Source: Bacilli bacterium
GTDB lineage: Bacteria; Bacillota_I; Bacilli_A; RF39; UBA660
NCBI GenBank assembly: GCA_017541445.1
Contig: JAFXZC010000009.1
Span: 103,699-167,698, forward strand
Direction: 5' to 3'
Length of the DNA: 64,000 nucleotides
Shown: positions 39,765 to 48,590 of the stretch, piece after piece
How the letters are laid out: every line of letters begins with the position of its first letter
Numbering within the stretch: the first letter of the stretch is position 1
Translations under genes and position numbers: made by a program
The notes under the pieces: model-generated
The model's input: only the letters and a program-made list of their open reading frames with translations
Told to the model about the DNA's origin: nothing
The model's database searches: none

Positions 39765-41633
39765 ATGTACGACATAATAGTAGTAGGTGGTGGCCATGCA
39801 GGATGCGAAGCAGCACATGCATCAGCTACTAAAGGACATAAAACATTACTTATAACTAGTAATATAAAAAATATAGCAGATATGCCATGTAATCCTCATA
39901 TAGGTGGAAGCGCTAAAGGAATAGTAGTACGTGAAATTGATGCTCTAGGTGGAATAATGGGAAAAGTTGCTGATAAAACACATTTACAAATTAAAATGTT
40001 AAATGTTGCCAAAGGACCAGCAGTACAAAGTTTAAGAGCACAAGGGGATAAAATTGCCTATCCAAAAGAAATGATGAATGTCTTAACTAGTTTGCCTAAT
40101 TTAGAAATAAAAGAGGGTATGGTAGAAGATTTAATTGTTGATAACTCAACAGTTAAAGGCATAATATTAGAAGATGGAACTAAAATAGAAGCAAAAAAAG
40201 TTATTTTAACAACAGGAACATACTTAAAAGCAGATATTTTAGTAGGAAATACAAGAACTAGAAAAGGACCACATGGCGAAAAGCCATCAAATTTCTTAAG
40301 TGAAAAATTAGAAAATTATGGTTTTAAAATAATTAGATTAAAAACAGGAACACCTCAAAGAATAGAAAGATCTACAATTGATTTTTCTAAAACAAAAATT
40401 GAACCTGGAGATGATAAATTATTAACTTTTAGTTATGATTTAAAACCATGTTATAAAATAGAAGACCAAGAACCATGTTATTTAACTTATACAACAGAAG
40501 AAACTCATAGAATAATAAGAGAAAATTTAAATAAATCTTCAATGTATGGTGCATTAGATGATATTAAAGGAATAGGACCACGTTATTGTCCTTCTATAGA
40601 AGATAAAGTAACAAGATTTGCAGATAAAGAAAGACATCAATTGTTTATAGAACCAGAAAGTAGATACTATGATGATATATATCTACAAGGTTTCTCAACA
40701 TCAATGCCTGCAGATGTACAAGAATTAATGGTACATAGTTTACCTGGTTTTGAACATGCAAAAATATTGAAATATGGATATGCAATTGAATATGATGCAA
40801 TATATCCAACTCAATTAAATGCTAGTTTAGAAACTAAAGTATTAAAAAATTTATATACAGCAGGTCAAATAAATGGAACTAGCGGTTATGAAGAAGCGGC
40901 TTGTCAAGGATTAATGGCAGGTATTAATGCATCATTATCATTAGAAGGAAAAGAACCATTAGTATTAAAAAGAAATGAAGCATATATAGGAGTATTAATA
41001 GATGATTTAATTACTAAAGGAATAAGAGATCCATATAGATTATTAACATCAAGAGCAGAATTTAGATTACTATTAAGACATGATAATGCCGATTTAAGAT
41101 TAAGACATAAAGGATATGAAGTAGGTTTAATTAATGAAGAACAACATCAAAGATTATTAACTAAAGAAGAGAATATTCAAAAATTAATTGACTATATGAA
41201 AGAAACAAAATTAAAAATAACACCAGAGATAAAAGATAAATTTATAAATAATAATTATGATGTACCAAATGCATCATTATCATTAGAACAATTAATAAAA
41301 AGACCAGAAATAACTATGGAATTTTTATCATCTGTAATTGATATACCATTTGATGAAGAAATAAAAGAACAAGTAAGTATAAATTTAAAATATGAAGGAT
41401 ATATTGCTAAAACATATAAAGAAGCAGAAAAGATGTTAAAATTAGAACAAAAACAAATTCCAGAAGATATTGATTATGATAAAGTAAAAAATATTGCTTC
41501 AGAAGCAAGACAAAAATTAAAAGAAGTAAGACCAAAAACAATAGCGCAAGCAATAAGAATTAGTGGTGTAAATCCATCAGATATATCAATATTATCAGTA
41601 TATTTAAAGAGGGAATATAATAATCATGAATAA
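39765..41633 (+). CDS. mnmG: tRNA uridine-5-carboxymethylaminomethyl modification enzyme MnmG
   Basis: 622 residues from the ATG at 39765 (GAGGTGAAAAC upstream). FAD-binding GGGHAGCEAA at the N-terminus, MPCNPHIGGSAKG, and the cysteine region CPSIEDKV ... GYEEAACQGLMAG. It is FAD/NADH dependent and partners MnmE. It overlaps rsmG by 8 bases. Confidence 0.97.
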   Translation: MYDIIVVGGGHAGCEAAHASATKGHKTLLITSNIKNIADMPCNPHIGGSAKGIVVREIDALGGIMGKVADKTHLQIKMLNVAKGPAVQSLRAQGDKIAYPKEMMNVLTSLPNLEIKEGMVEDLIVDNSTVKGIILEDGTKIEAKKVILTTGTYLKADILVGNTRTRKGPHGEKPSNFLSEKLENYGFKIIRLKTGTPQRIERSTIDFSKTKIEPGDDKLLTFSYDLKPCYKIEDQEPCYLTYTTEETHRIIRENLNKSSMYGALDDIKGIGPRYCPSIEDKVTRFADKERHQLFIEPESRYYDDIYLQGFSTSMPADVQELMVHSLPGFEHAKILKYGYAIEYDAIYPTQLNASLETKVLKNLYTAGQINGTSGYEEAACQGLMAGINASLSLEGKEPLVLKRNEAYIGVLIDDLITKGIRDPYRLLTSRAEFRLLLRHDNADLRLRHKGYEVGLINEEQHQRLLTKEENIQKLIDYMKETKLKITPEIKDKFINNNYDVPNASLSLEQLIKRPEITMEFLSSVIDIPFDEEIKEQVSINLKYEGYIAKTYKEAEKMLKLEQKQIPEDIDYDKVKNIASEARQKLKEVRPKTIAQAIRISGVNPSDISILSVYLKREYNNHE

Positions 41634-42345
41634 AGAATTATTTATAAAAGAAGTTGAAAAATTAGGAATAAATTTAACAGAAAAACAATTAAATCAACTA
41701 GAAATATATTGTAATTTTCTAATAGAATATAATACTCATACCAATTTAACTTCCATAACAGATCCTGAACAAATATATTTAAAACATTTTTATGATTCAA
41801 TAACTTTTTGTAAAGCAATAGATTTATCAAAATATAATAATTTAATAGATATAGGAACAGGTGCAGGATTTCCAGGAATGGTATTAAAAATAATATACCC
41901 AAACCTAGAAGTAACCTTACTAGATTCTAATAATAAAAAAATAACATTTTTACAAGAATTATCTAAAAAAATAGAAATAGATAACATTAATTATTACCAT
42001 GGAAGAGCAGAAGATTTCGTAAAAAATCATAGAGAAACATTTGATGTAGTAACAGCAAGAGCAGTATCAAATTTATGTGTATTATCTGAATTATGTCTTC
42101 CATTAACAAAAATAAATGGTTATTTTATACCAATGAAAGGTTCCAATGAAGAAGAAATATCTGAAGCAAAATATGCAATTGAAACATTAGGAGCAAAAAT
42201 AGAACAAATAATTAAATTTGAATTACCAGTTGAAGAAAGCGTTAGGAATATTATAAAAATAAAAAAAGAAAAAAATACACCAAAAGAATTTCCAAGAAGA
42301 TATGACAAAATAACAAAGACACCATTGAAAAAAAATGCTAAATAA
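41626..42345 (+). CDS. rsmG: 16S rRNA (guanine527-N7)-methyltransferase
   Basis: 239 residues. SAM-binding LIDIGTGAGFPGM near residue 68 and VTARAVSNL downstream. Typical RsmG layout; streptomycin-related methyl mark in helix 18. Overlaps mnmG and precedes noc, the conserved Bacillota order. Confidence 0.96.
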   Translation: MNKELFIKEVEKLGINLTEKQLNQLEIYCNFLIEYNTHTNLTSITDPEQIYLKHFYDSITFCKAIDLSKYNNLIDIGTGAGFPGMVLKIIYPNLEVTLLDSNNKKITFLQELSKKIEIDNINYYHGRAEDFVKNHRETFDVVTARAVSNLCVLSELCLPLTKINGYFIPMKGSNEEEISEAKYAIETLGAKIEQIIKFELPVEESVRNIIKIKKEKNTPKEFPRRYDKITKTPLKKNAK

Positions 42346-42391
42346 TGTATTATAAATAATAGGAGAAAGTATAAAAAAGGGGCTGATAGCA

Positions 42392-43945
42392 ATGAATTTA
42401 GAGCAAACAGTATTACAAGTACCAGTAGAGGATATAATACCTAATAGATTTCAACCAAGATTAAATTTTGATGAACAAGGATTAAAAGAATTAGCAGATT
42501 CAATTAAAGAACATGGTATAATTCAACCGCTAGTATTACGTAAATTAGGAGATAAATACGAAATAATAGCAGGTGAAAGAAGATATAAAGCAGCAGGTAT
42601 GGCAGGTTTAACAACTGTTCCAGCTGTAATTGCTAATATAGATGACAACAAATCAGCTGAAGTAGCCCTTGTAGAAAATGTTCAAAGAAGAGATCTAACA
42701 GCTATAGAAGAAGCAAGATCTTATAAGAACCTTCTTGATAAAGGCTATCTAACTCAAGATCAATTAGCAAAAAGAATGGGATTGTCACAACCATCTATTG
42801 CTAATAAATTAAGATTATTGAATTTAGATGAAGAAGTACAACAAGCTTTACTAGAAGAAAAAATCTCAGAAAGACATGCTAGAACATTATTAACTATAGA
42901 AGATAAAGCTGTTCAAAGAGAATGGTTACATAGAATAATAAATGAAAGATTGACTGTTAGACAATTAGATTTAGAAATTAAAAAATTAAAAGAACAAGAA
43001 AATGCATACAATCCAACAGGTGAAATACCTGGTTCAATACCAACAGATGTACCAATAGTAGGTAATAGTCCATCTGTTGAAGATATAAAAGCAAATGCTC
43101 GTGATTTGTTTGATAATGCAAAGAGAATGAGTACTGAAGATATAATGGCACCACAAAAATTTGTAGATGAAGTTGTTGAACCATTAGATGATAATGATTC
43201 TAGTGAAACATCAGGTGGATTTACAACAATACCTGAAGAACCAACGCCAGAATATCAAGAACCAAACCCAGAACCAATGCAATATCAACAACCAATGATG
43301 CAACAACCAATGCCAGAAGCAAAAGTTCCTGAATATCAAATTGCAACACCTGCTTCAACAAATAATTTTGTACCATCTGCAGGTATTAAAGAACCAAGTG
43401 GTAATAAATTCTTTGATTTTAGTAACTTAGAAGAAGCAGAAAGTGATCCACTATTAAATATTTCAAATGATAATCAACAACCAATGAATAACGAAAGAAA
43501 ATTAGAATTATTTGATTCACCAGGTGAATCAACAGAAAGTGATTTTGTAAGTTTGACTCCACAAAAAGATGAACCAATTCCAACAATATATGAACCTCCA
43601 ACAAAAGAAGAAGTTAAACCAAAACCAATGGATTTCACAAAAGAAGATTATGGTCCAAAAGAATTAAGTAATAATAATAAATTCTTTACACCAGTTCAAG
43701 AACAAAGAGAAATTGAAATGGTTGAAGCAAAAAATAACCAAGAAGTAGATCCTATGGCTGCAGTTTCTAACCTTACTGCAGAAGAAACAGAAAAAGAAGA
43801 ATTAGAAAAAGATTTAAAATACGCAATAGGAAAAGTTAGAGATTGTATTCAATCACTTGGAGATGAAGGATTCTTTATTAGTGTTGAAGAAATTGATTTT
43901 GATCAAGATTATCAAATAACAATACAAATAGATAAAGGCAACTAA
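42392..43945 (+). CDS. noc: Noc-type nucleoid occlusion protein (ParB family) with an extended tail
   Basis: 517 residues, nearly twice Bacillus Noc. The ParB/Noc CTPase part is clear (GERRYKAAG at 61, ENVQRRDL at 95), followed by an HTH with LSQPSIANKLRLL at 131. At the four published specificity positions it has Q133, K139, N144 and R161. Noc proteins have Q/K/K/R; ParB proteins have R/T/A/G. So the binding site should be Noc-type ATTTCCCGGGAAAT, which occurs at 14.7 and 38.2 kb. About 230 low-complexity Pro/Gln/Asp/Glu-rich residues follow, then a conserved-looking end (DLKYAIGKVRDC onward) that may be the dimerisation domain. It lacks the N-terminal membrane helix of Bacillus Noc. No parA lies beside it. 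Confidence 0.85.
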   Translation: MNLEQTVLQVPVEDIIPNRFQPRLNFDEQGLKELADSIKEHGIIQPLVLRKLGDKYEIIAGERRYKAAGMAGLTTVPAVIANIDDNKSAEVALVENVQRRDLTAIEEARSYKNLLDKGYLTQDQLAKRMGLSQPSIANKLRLLNLDEEVQQALLEEKISERHARTLLTIEDKAVQREWLHRIINERLTVRQLDLEIKKLKEQENAYNPTGEIPGSIPTDVPIVGNSPSVEDIKANARDLFDNAKRMSTEDIMAPQKFVDEVVEPLDDNDSSETSGGFTTIPEEPTPEYQEPNPEPMQYQQPMMQQPMPEAKVPEYQIATPASTNNFVPSAGIKEPSGNKFFDFSNLEEAESDPLLNISNDNQQPMNNERKLELFDSPGESTESDFVSLTPQKDEPIPTIYEPPTKEEVKPKPMDFTKEDYGPKELSNNNKFFTPVQEQREIEMVEAKNNQEVDPMAAVSNLTAEETEKEELEKDLKYAIGKVRDCIQSLGDEGFFISVEEIDFDQDYQITIQIDKGN

Positions 43946-43962
43946 TAAGTTGTCTTTTTTAA
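43935..43962 (+). terminator. Rho-independent terminator of noc
   Basis: Stem GGCAACT/AGTTGTC followed by T6, overlapping the noc stop codon. Confidence 0.8.
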
Positions 43963-44003
43963 CAAATATGATATTATAAACAAATAAAAAAAGAGGAATT
44001 ACT

Positions 44004-44339
44004 ATGAAAAAAAATATAAATATAAAATTATATAAAGATGATATATTAACAAATGAATATAAACATATAAATAGTTACTATAATGATAACGTTTCTTACA
44101 TAACAGATAATATTCATAGTAAAATTACAAATACAAGTTTTATAAGAGAAAACGAAGAATATAAATTTAATATAAATTTAATTAAGAAAACAGCATACTT
44201 CTTATTAAAAGAAAAGAATGTTAAATTAATAATCAAAGTATTTGAAAGTTCCATAAAAAGAACAAATAATAAAATTGAAATAAGATATAAGATAGAGACA
44301 GAGGAATCAACTACAAAAATAATAATAGAAAGTGAATGA
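44004..44339 (+). CDS. ywiB: DUF1934 (YwiB-like) protein
   Basis: 111 residues. Layout and position match the DUF1934 calycin-like beta-barrel family, which precedes argS in Bacillus. It is lysine-, tyrosine- and asparagine-rich; no catalytic motif is visible. The function of the family is unknown. Its TGA stop overlaps the argS start as ATGA, so the two are translationally coupled. Confidence 0.65.
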   Translation: MKKNINIKLYKDDILTNEYKHINSYYNDNVSYITDNIHSKITNTSFIRENEEYKFNINLIKKTAYFLLKEKNVKLIIKVFESSIKRTNNKIEIRYKIETEESTTKIIIESE

Positions 44340-46096
44340 TTAAAATGGCTAGTTTTATTGAACAAGAAGAACAATATATAAATAAAAAAATTAATGAATT
44401 AGGATATAAAGTAGAAGAAGTAACATTAAATCCATCATCAAGACCAGAATTTGGCGATTACCAATATAATGGAATTATGACATTAGCTAAATCTAATAAT
44501 GAAAATCCAAGAGAATTAGCAACAAAATTAGTTGAATTAATTCAAAAAGACAATCATTACAAAGAAATTAATGTAGCTGGTCCAGGTTTTATCAATATAA
44601 CATTTAGTGATGAATCATTAATTAAGCACGTAAATGAATTAAATAATAATATAAATTTAAATTATGAAAATGATAATCCTAAGAAAATAGTAATGGATTA
44701 TGGTGGAGCAAATGTAGCAAAAGCATTACATGTTGGACATTTAAGAAGTGCAAACATAGGAGAAGCATTAAAAAGATTAGCATCTTCTCTAGGAAATGAA
44801 ACTATAGCTGATGCTCATTTAGGAGATTGGGGAAGACCAATTGGGTTGGTAATGTTAGAAATTAAGAAAAGATTTCCTGATTTACCTTATTTTGATGAAA
44901 ATTATAAAGGAGAATATCCAAAAGAATCTCCAGTTACGAATGACGATCTTATGGAAATATATCCAATAGCATCTACTAAAGCTAAAGAAGACGAAACATA
45001 TATGGAAGAAGCTAGAATTATTACTTCTAAATTTCAATTAGGAGATAGAGGATTAATGGCTTTATGGAACCATATAATGAATGTATCAAAAACAGATATA
45101 AAAAGAGTATATGATAGATTAAATGTAACATTTGAAGTTTGGGAAGGTGAATCAGATTCATACCAATATATACCTAAAACTATAGATTATTTAGAAAAGA
45201 AAAACTTAGTAGAAGATAGTGAAGGAGCTAAAGTTATACATCTACAAGAACCAGATGATGATCATGAAGTACCACCAATATTATTAATAAAATCAAATGG
45301 CGCAGCATCTTATGAATCAACAGATGTAGCTTGTTTACTAGAAAGAATGGAAAAATTTAATCCAGACGAAGTATGGTATTTAACTGATATAAGACAAGCA
45401 TTACACTTTGAACAAGTATTTAGGGCTGTTTATAAGTCAGGTATTGTACCAAAAACTACTAATTTGGAATTCATACCATTTGGAACTATGAATGGTAGTG
45501 ATGGAAAACCATTTAAAACTAGAGATGGTGGAGTAATGACTCTAGAAAACCTTATTGAGATAGCTAAAGTAGAATGTGAAAAAAGAATTCTTCCAAATAT
45601 AACTGGAGAAGAAAGAGATAAAATAGCAGAACAAGTTGCAATAGCAGCAGTTAAATATGCAGATTTAATTCCATACAGGTTAACAGATTATAACTTTGAT
45701 CCAGTTAAATTTGCTGATATACAAGGAAAAACAGGACCTTATTTACTATACTCAACAATTAGAATGAAATCATTATTAAAAAATGCAGATAATAGTAATA
45801 TAAATTATAAAGAATATAAAACAATAAATAGTAAAGAAGCTAGAGATATTATTATTCAACTATTAAGTATTAGAAACGTATTACTAAAATCTTTTACAAC
45901 AAGATCATTAAATGATATAACAGAATACTTATATAAGATAACAAACCTATATAATAATTTATATGCTAATTATAGAATCCTAACAGAAGAGAATAAAGAT
46001 TTACAAGAATCATGGTTATTATTGACAAAAGTTGTTTTAGATAACAATAAGAAATTGCTAGATATTTTGGGCATTGAAGTACCGGATAGAATGTAA
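44336..46096 (+). CDS. argS: Arginyl-tRNA synthetase
   Basis: 586 residues (an ATG three codons in, 44345, is an alternative start). Class I HIGH motif is HVGH in GGANVAKALHVGHLRS. The usual KMSKS is replaced by a PFKTRDG loop, normal for ArgRS. N-terminal Arg-S domain (GDYQYNGIMTLAK) and the DALR anticodon domain near the end. Coupled to ywiB by overlapping stop/start. Confidence 0.96.
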   Translation: MIKMASFIEQEEQYINKKINELGYKVEEVTLNPSSRPEFGDYQYNGIMTLAKSNNENPRELATKLVELIQKDNHYKEINVAGPGFINITFSDESLIKHVNELNNNINLNYENDNPKKIVMDYGGANVAKALHVGHLRSANIGEALKRLASSLGNETIADAHLGDWGRPIGLVMLEIKKRFPDLPYFDENYKGEYPKESPVTNDDLMEIYPIASTKAKEDETYMEEARIITSKFQLGDRGLMALWNHIMNVSKTDIKRVYDRLNVTFEVWEGESDSYQYIPKTIDYLEKKNLVEDSEGAKVIHLQEPDDDHEVPPILLIKSNGAASYESTDVACLLERMEKFNPDEVWYLTDIRQALHFEQVFRAVYKSGIVPKTTNLEFIPFGTMNGSDGKPFKTRDGGVMTLENLIEIAKVECEKRILPNITGEERDKIAEQVAIAAVKYADLIPYRLTDYNFDPVKFADIQGKTGPYLLYSTIRMKSLLKNADNSNINYKEYKTINSKEARDIIIQLLSIRNVLLKSFTTRSLNDITEYLYKITNLYNNLYANYRILTEENKDLQESWLLLTKVVLDNNKKLLDILGIEVPDRM

Positions 46097-46122
46097 AAGT
46101 ATTATAAATATATAATTTACTA

Positions 46123-46150
46123 TTGCACTATCACAAAAAAAATGTATAAT
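46123..46150 (+). promoter_or_regulatory. Promoter of rpoE
   Basis: TTGCAC at 46123-46128 and TATAAT at 46145-46150 with a 16-base spacer, ahead of the rpoE start. Confidence 0.6.
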
Positions 46151-46181
46151 TATTCCTAGTGAATTATTAGGAGGACTTTTT

Positions 46182-46616
46182 ATGAAATTAAAAGACTACA
46201 CAAAAGAAGAGTTAGAAGCTATGTCATATGACGATATAGCACTAAAAGTACTACAAGAATCAAAAAAGAAAATGAAAATTAATGAATTATTCAAAAAAGT
46301 ATGCGATTTACTAGGATTAAGTGATGCAGAATATTTAGATAAATTACCAGCATTCTTTGACGTTTTATCAACAGATGGAAGATTCATTATGGTAGATAAA
46401 GGTCTATGGGACTTAAAATCTAGACATGTAACTAAAGTAGTTATAGATAATGAAGATGAAGAAGACGAAATTGAAGAAGTAGAAGACGAAGAAGATGAAA
46501 TCGAAGAAGAAAAAGATATCTATTCTGAAGAAGATGAAACAGATGATATCGATGACGACGACGATTTAAAAGATCTAGTTATAATAGATGAAGATGAAGA
46601 AACAAATGGAATTTAA
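46182..46616 (+). CDS. rpoE: RNA polymerase delta subunit
   Basis: 144 residues. N-terminal HARE-HTH domain (YTKEELEAMSYDDIALKVL ... RFIMVDKGLWDLKSR, about 1-88) and a highly acidic Asp/Glu tail (from about residue 90). Typical of Bacillota delta, which modulates promoter selection and RNA polymerase recycling. GGAGGA ribosome binding site. Confidence 0.95.
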   Translation: MKLKDYTKEELEAMSYDDIALKVLQESKKKMKINELFKKVCDLLGLSDAEYLDKLPAFFDVLSTDGRFIMVDKGLWDLKSRHVTKVVIDNEDEEDEIEEVEDEEDEIEEEKDIYSEEDETDDIDDDDDLKDLVIIDEDEETNGI

Positions 46617-46632
46617 TCCATTTGTTTTTTAA
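46602..46632 (+). terminator. Rho-independent terminator of rpoE
   Basis: Stem AACAAATGGA/TCCATTTGTT followed by T run; the stop codon lies in the loop. Confidence 0.85.
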
Positions 46633-46678
46633 AACTAATAAATAATATGATATAATACGAGCGGAAGGCGTGAATACT

Positions 46679-47734
46679 ATGTTTGAAAAACTAGATGCTA
46701 TATCAGAAAAATATCAAGAATTAACAAAACAATTAACTAATCCAGAAGTTTTATCTGATTATGAACAATTAAAAAAATTATCTAAAGAACAGAAAAATTT
46801 AGAAGAAACATATAATAAATATAATGAATATAAAAAGACAGTTTCTAATTTAGAAGAAGCTAAACAACTTGTAAATGATCCAGAAATGGGAGAAATGGCA
46901 GCATTAGAAATAGAAGAATTAACAACAAAAGAAGAATCATTATTAAAAGAATTAGAAGTATTATTAATACCTAAAGATGAAAATGATGATAAAGATATAA
47001 TTATGGAAATAAGAGGAGCAGCAGGTGGCGATGAAGCAAACATCTTTGCTGGTGACTTATTTAGAATGTATTCAAGATATGCAGATAAAAATGGTTGGAA
47101 GTTAGATATAATAAATGAAGAACCAGGTACTTCTGGTGGTTATTCTCAAGTAGAAGCCAAAATAAAAGGAGAAAATGTATATTCAAAATTAAAATATGAA
47201 TCAGGATCTCATAGAGTACAAAGAATACCAATTACAGAATCTAATGGTAGAATACAAACATCTACTGCAACAGTATTAATAATGCCAGAAGTAGAAGATG
47301 TAAATATTGAAATAAATCCAAATGATTTAAGAATAGATGTTTATTGTGCAACAGGACATGGTGGACAAGGAGTTAATACAACACCAAGTGCTGTAAGAAT
47401 TACTCATTTACCTACTAATACAGTAGTAACTTGTCAAAATGAAAGAAGTCAATTACAAAACAAAGCACAAGCTATGGAAGTATTAAAAGCACGTTTATAT
47501 CAAATGGCACAAGAAGAACAAGATGCAGCTGTAGGTAGTGAAAGAAGAAGTAAAATCGGTACTGGAGATAGAGCAGAAAAAATAAGAACATATAACTATC
47601 CTCAAAATAGAGTAACAGATCATAGAATAGGTTATACAACTAATAACTTAGACAAAGTTATGGATGGAGCATTAGATGAAATTATAGAAGCTCTACAAAC
47701 AGAAGATTTACAAAGAAAGTTAAAAGGAGAATAA
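46679..47734 (+). CDS. prfA: Peptide chain release factor 1
   Basis: 351 residues from ATG 46679 (GGAAGG upstream; a GTG three codons earlier has no spacing). GGQ motif in ATGHGGQGVNTTPSAV, and the anticodon-mimic region carries the RF1-type PxT (RIPITESNGRIQTST). Followed by prmC, which methylates its GGQ glutamine. Confidence 0.96.
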   Translation: MFEKLDAISEKYQELTKQLTNPEVLSDYEQLKKLSKEQKNLEETYNKYNEYKKTVSNLEEAKQLVNDPEMGEMAALEIEELTTKEESLLKELEVLLIPKDENDDKDIIMEIRGAAGGDEANIFAGDLFRMYSRYADKNGWKLDIINEEPGTSGGYSQVEAKIKGENVYSKLKYESGSHRVQRIPITESNGRIQTSTATVLIMPEVEDVNIEINPNDLRIDVYCATGHGGQGVNTTPSAVRITHLPTNTVVTCQNERSQLQNKAQAMEVLKARLYQMAQEEQDAAVGSERRSKIGTGDRAEKIRTYNYPQNRVTDHRIGYTTNNLDKVMDGALDEIIEALQTEDLQRKLKGE

Positions 47735-47746
47735 TCTCCTTTTTGT
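47725..47746 (+). terminator. Hairpin at the prfA-prmC junction
   Basis: Stem AAAGGAGA/TCTCCTTT (T5 after), with the prfA stop TAA in the loop. It also contains the only GGAG near the prmC start. Confidence 0.65.
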
Positions 47747-47753
47747 GATTTAT

Positions 47754-48473
47754 ATGAATGAAATAGAATATTTAAAAAAATATTTACATAAAGAAGATAA
47801 TCTAGAAAATGCTATAGAAAGATTAAAGAATGGAGAACCAGTTCAGTATATAGTTGGAGATGTAGATTTCTATGGTAATACATTAAAAGTAAATAAAAAT
47901 GTCTTAATACCAAGACCAGAAACAGAATTTCTAGTAGAAAAAACATATAACTATATTAAACAATATCTAAAAGAAGATATTTCTATACTAGATATAGGAA
48001 CAGGTAGTGGATGTATAGCAATATCTTTAAAAAAGTTATTACCAGATACAAAAGTAACAGCATGTGATATATCTCCATTAGCTTTAGAAGTAGCAGTTGA
48101 TAACTCAAAACTTGTCAACAGCGATATAGAATTTATTCAAAGTGATATCTTCTCTAATATCAGTGATAAATATGACTGTATAATTAGCAATCCTCCTTAT
48201 ATAAGAGAAGATGAACAAATAATGGATATAGTTAAAAATAATGAACCACATCTAGCTCTATATGCTAAAGATAATGGATTATATTTTTATAAAGAAATAA
48301 TTAAACAATCAAAAGAACATGTAAATGATAAATTCATTATAGCTTTTGAAATCGGAGAAGAACAAGGACAAGATGTTATAAATATTGCAAAAGAATATTA
48401 TCCAAACGATTTAGTAATCTTAGAAAAAGACTTACAGCAATTAGATAGATATTTATTCATAGTAAGAAAATAA
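47754..48473 (+). CDS. prmC: Release factor glutamine methyltransferase PrmC
   Basis: 239 residues from the ATG at 47754 (GTG at 47745 is an alternative). SAM-binding LDIGTGSGCIAIS near residue 80 and the diagnostic NPPY in ISNPPYIRED. It methylates RF1/RF2. Upstream hairpin holds its only Shine-Dalgarno-like sequence, so translation may depend on prfA. Confidence 0.95.
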   Translation: MNEIEYLKKYLHKEDNLENAIERLKNGEPVQYIVGDVDFYGNTLKVNKNVLIPRPETEFLVEKTYNYIKQYLKEDISILDIGTGSGCIAISLKKLLPDTKVTACDISPLALEVAVDNSKLVNSDIEFIQSDIFSNISDKYDCIISNPPYIREDEQIMDIVKNNEPHLALYAKDNGLYFYKEIIKQSKEHVNDKFIIAFEIGEEQGQDVINIAKEYYPNDLVILEKDLQQLDRYLFIVRK

Positions 48474-48497
48474 ACATAGTGTTTATTTTCTTTTTTT
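48467..48497 (+). terminator. Rho-independent terminator of prmC
   Basis: Stem AAAATAAACA/TGTTTATTTT with a 3-base loop, then T7; overlaps the stop codon. Confidence 0.85.
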
Positions 48498-48590
48498 GTT
48501 AACGTAAACCAAGTATTAATGAATTGACAAAGAACTATATAGATTATATAGTAAATTTGAGAAGTTATACTTCTTAAAAGAGTGGTAAAA

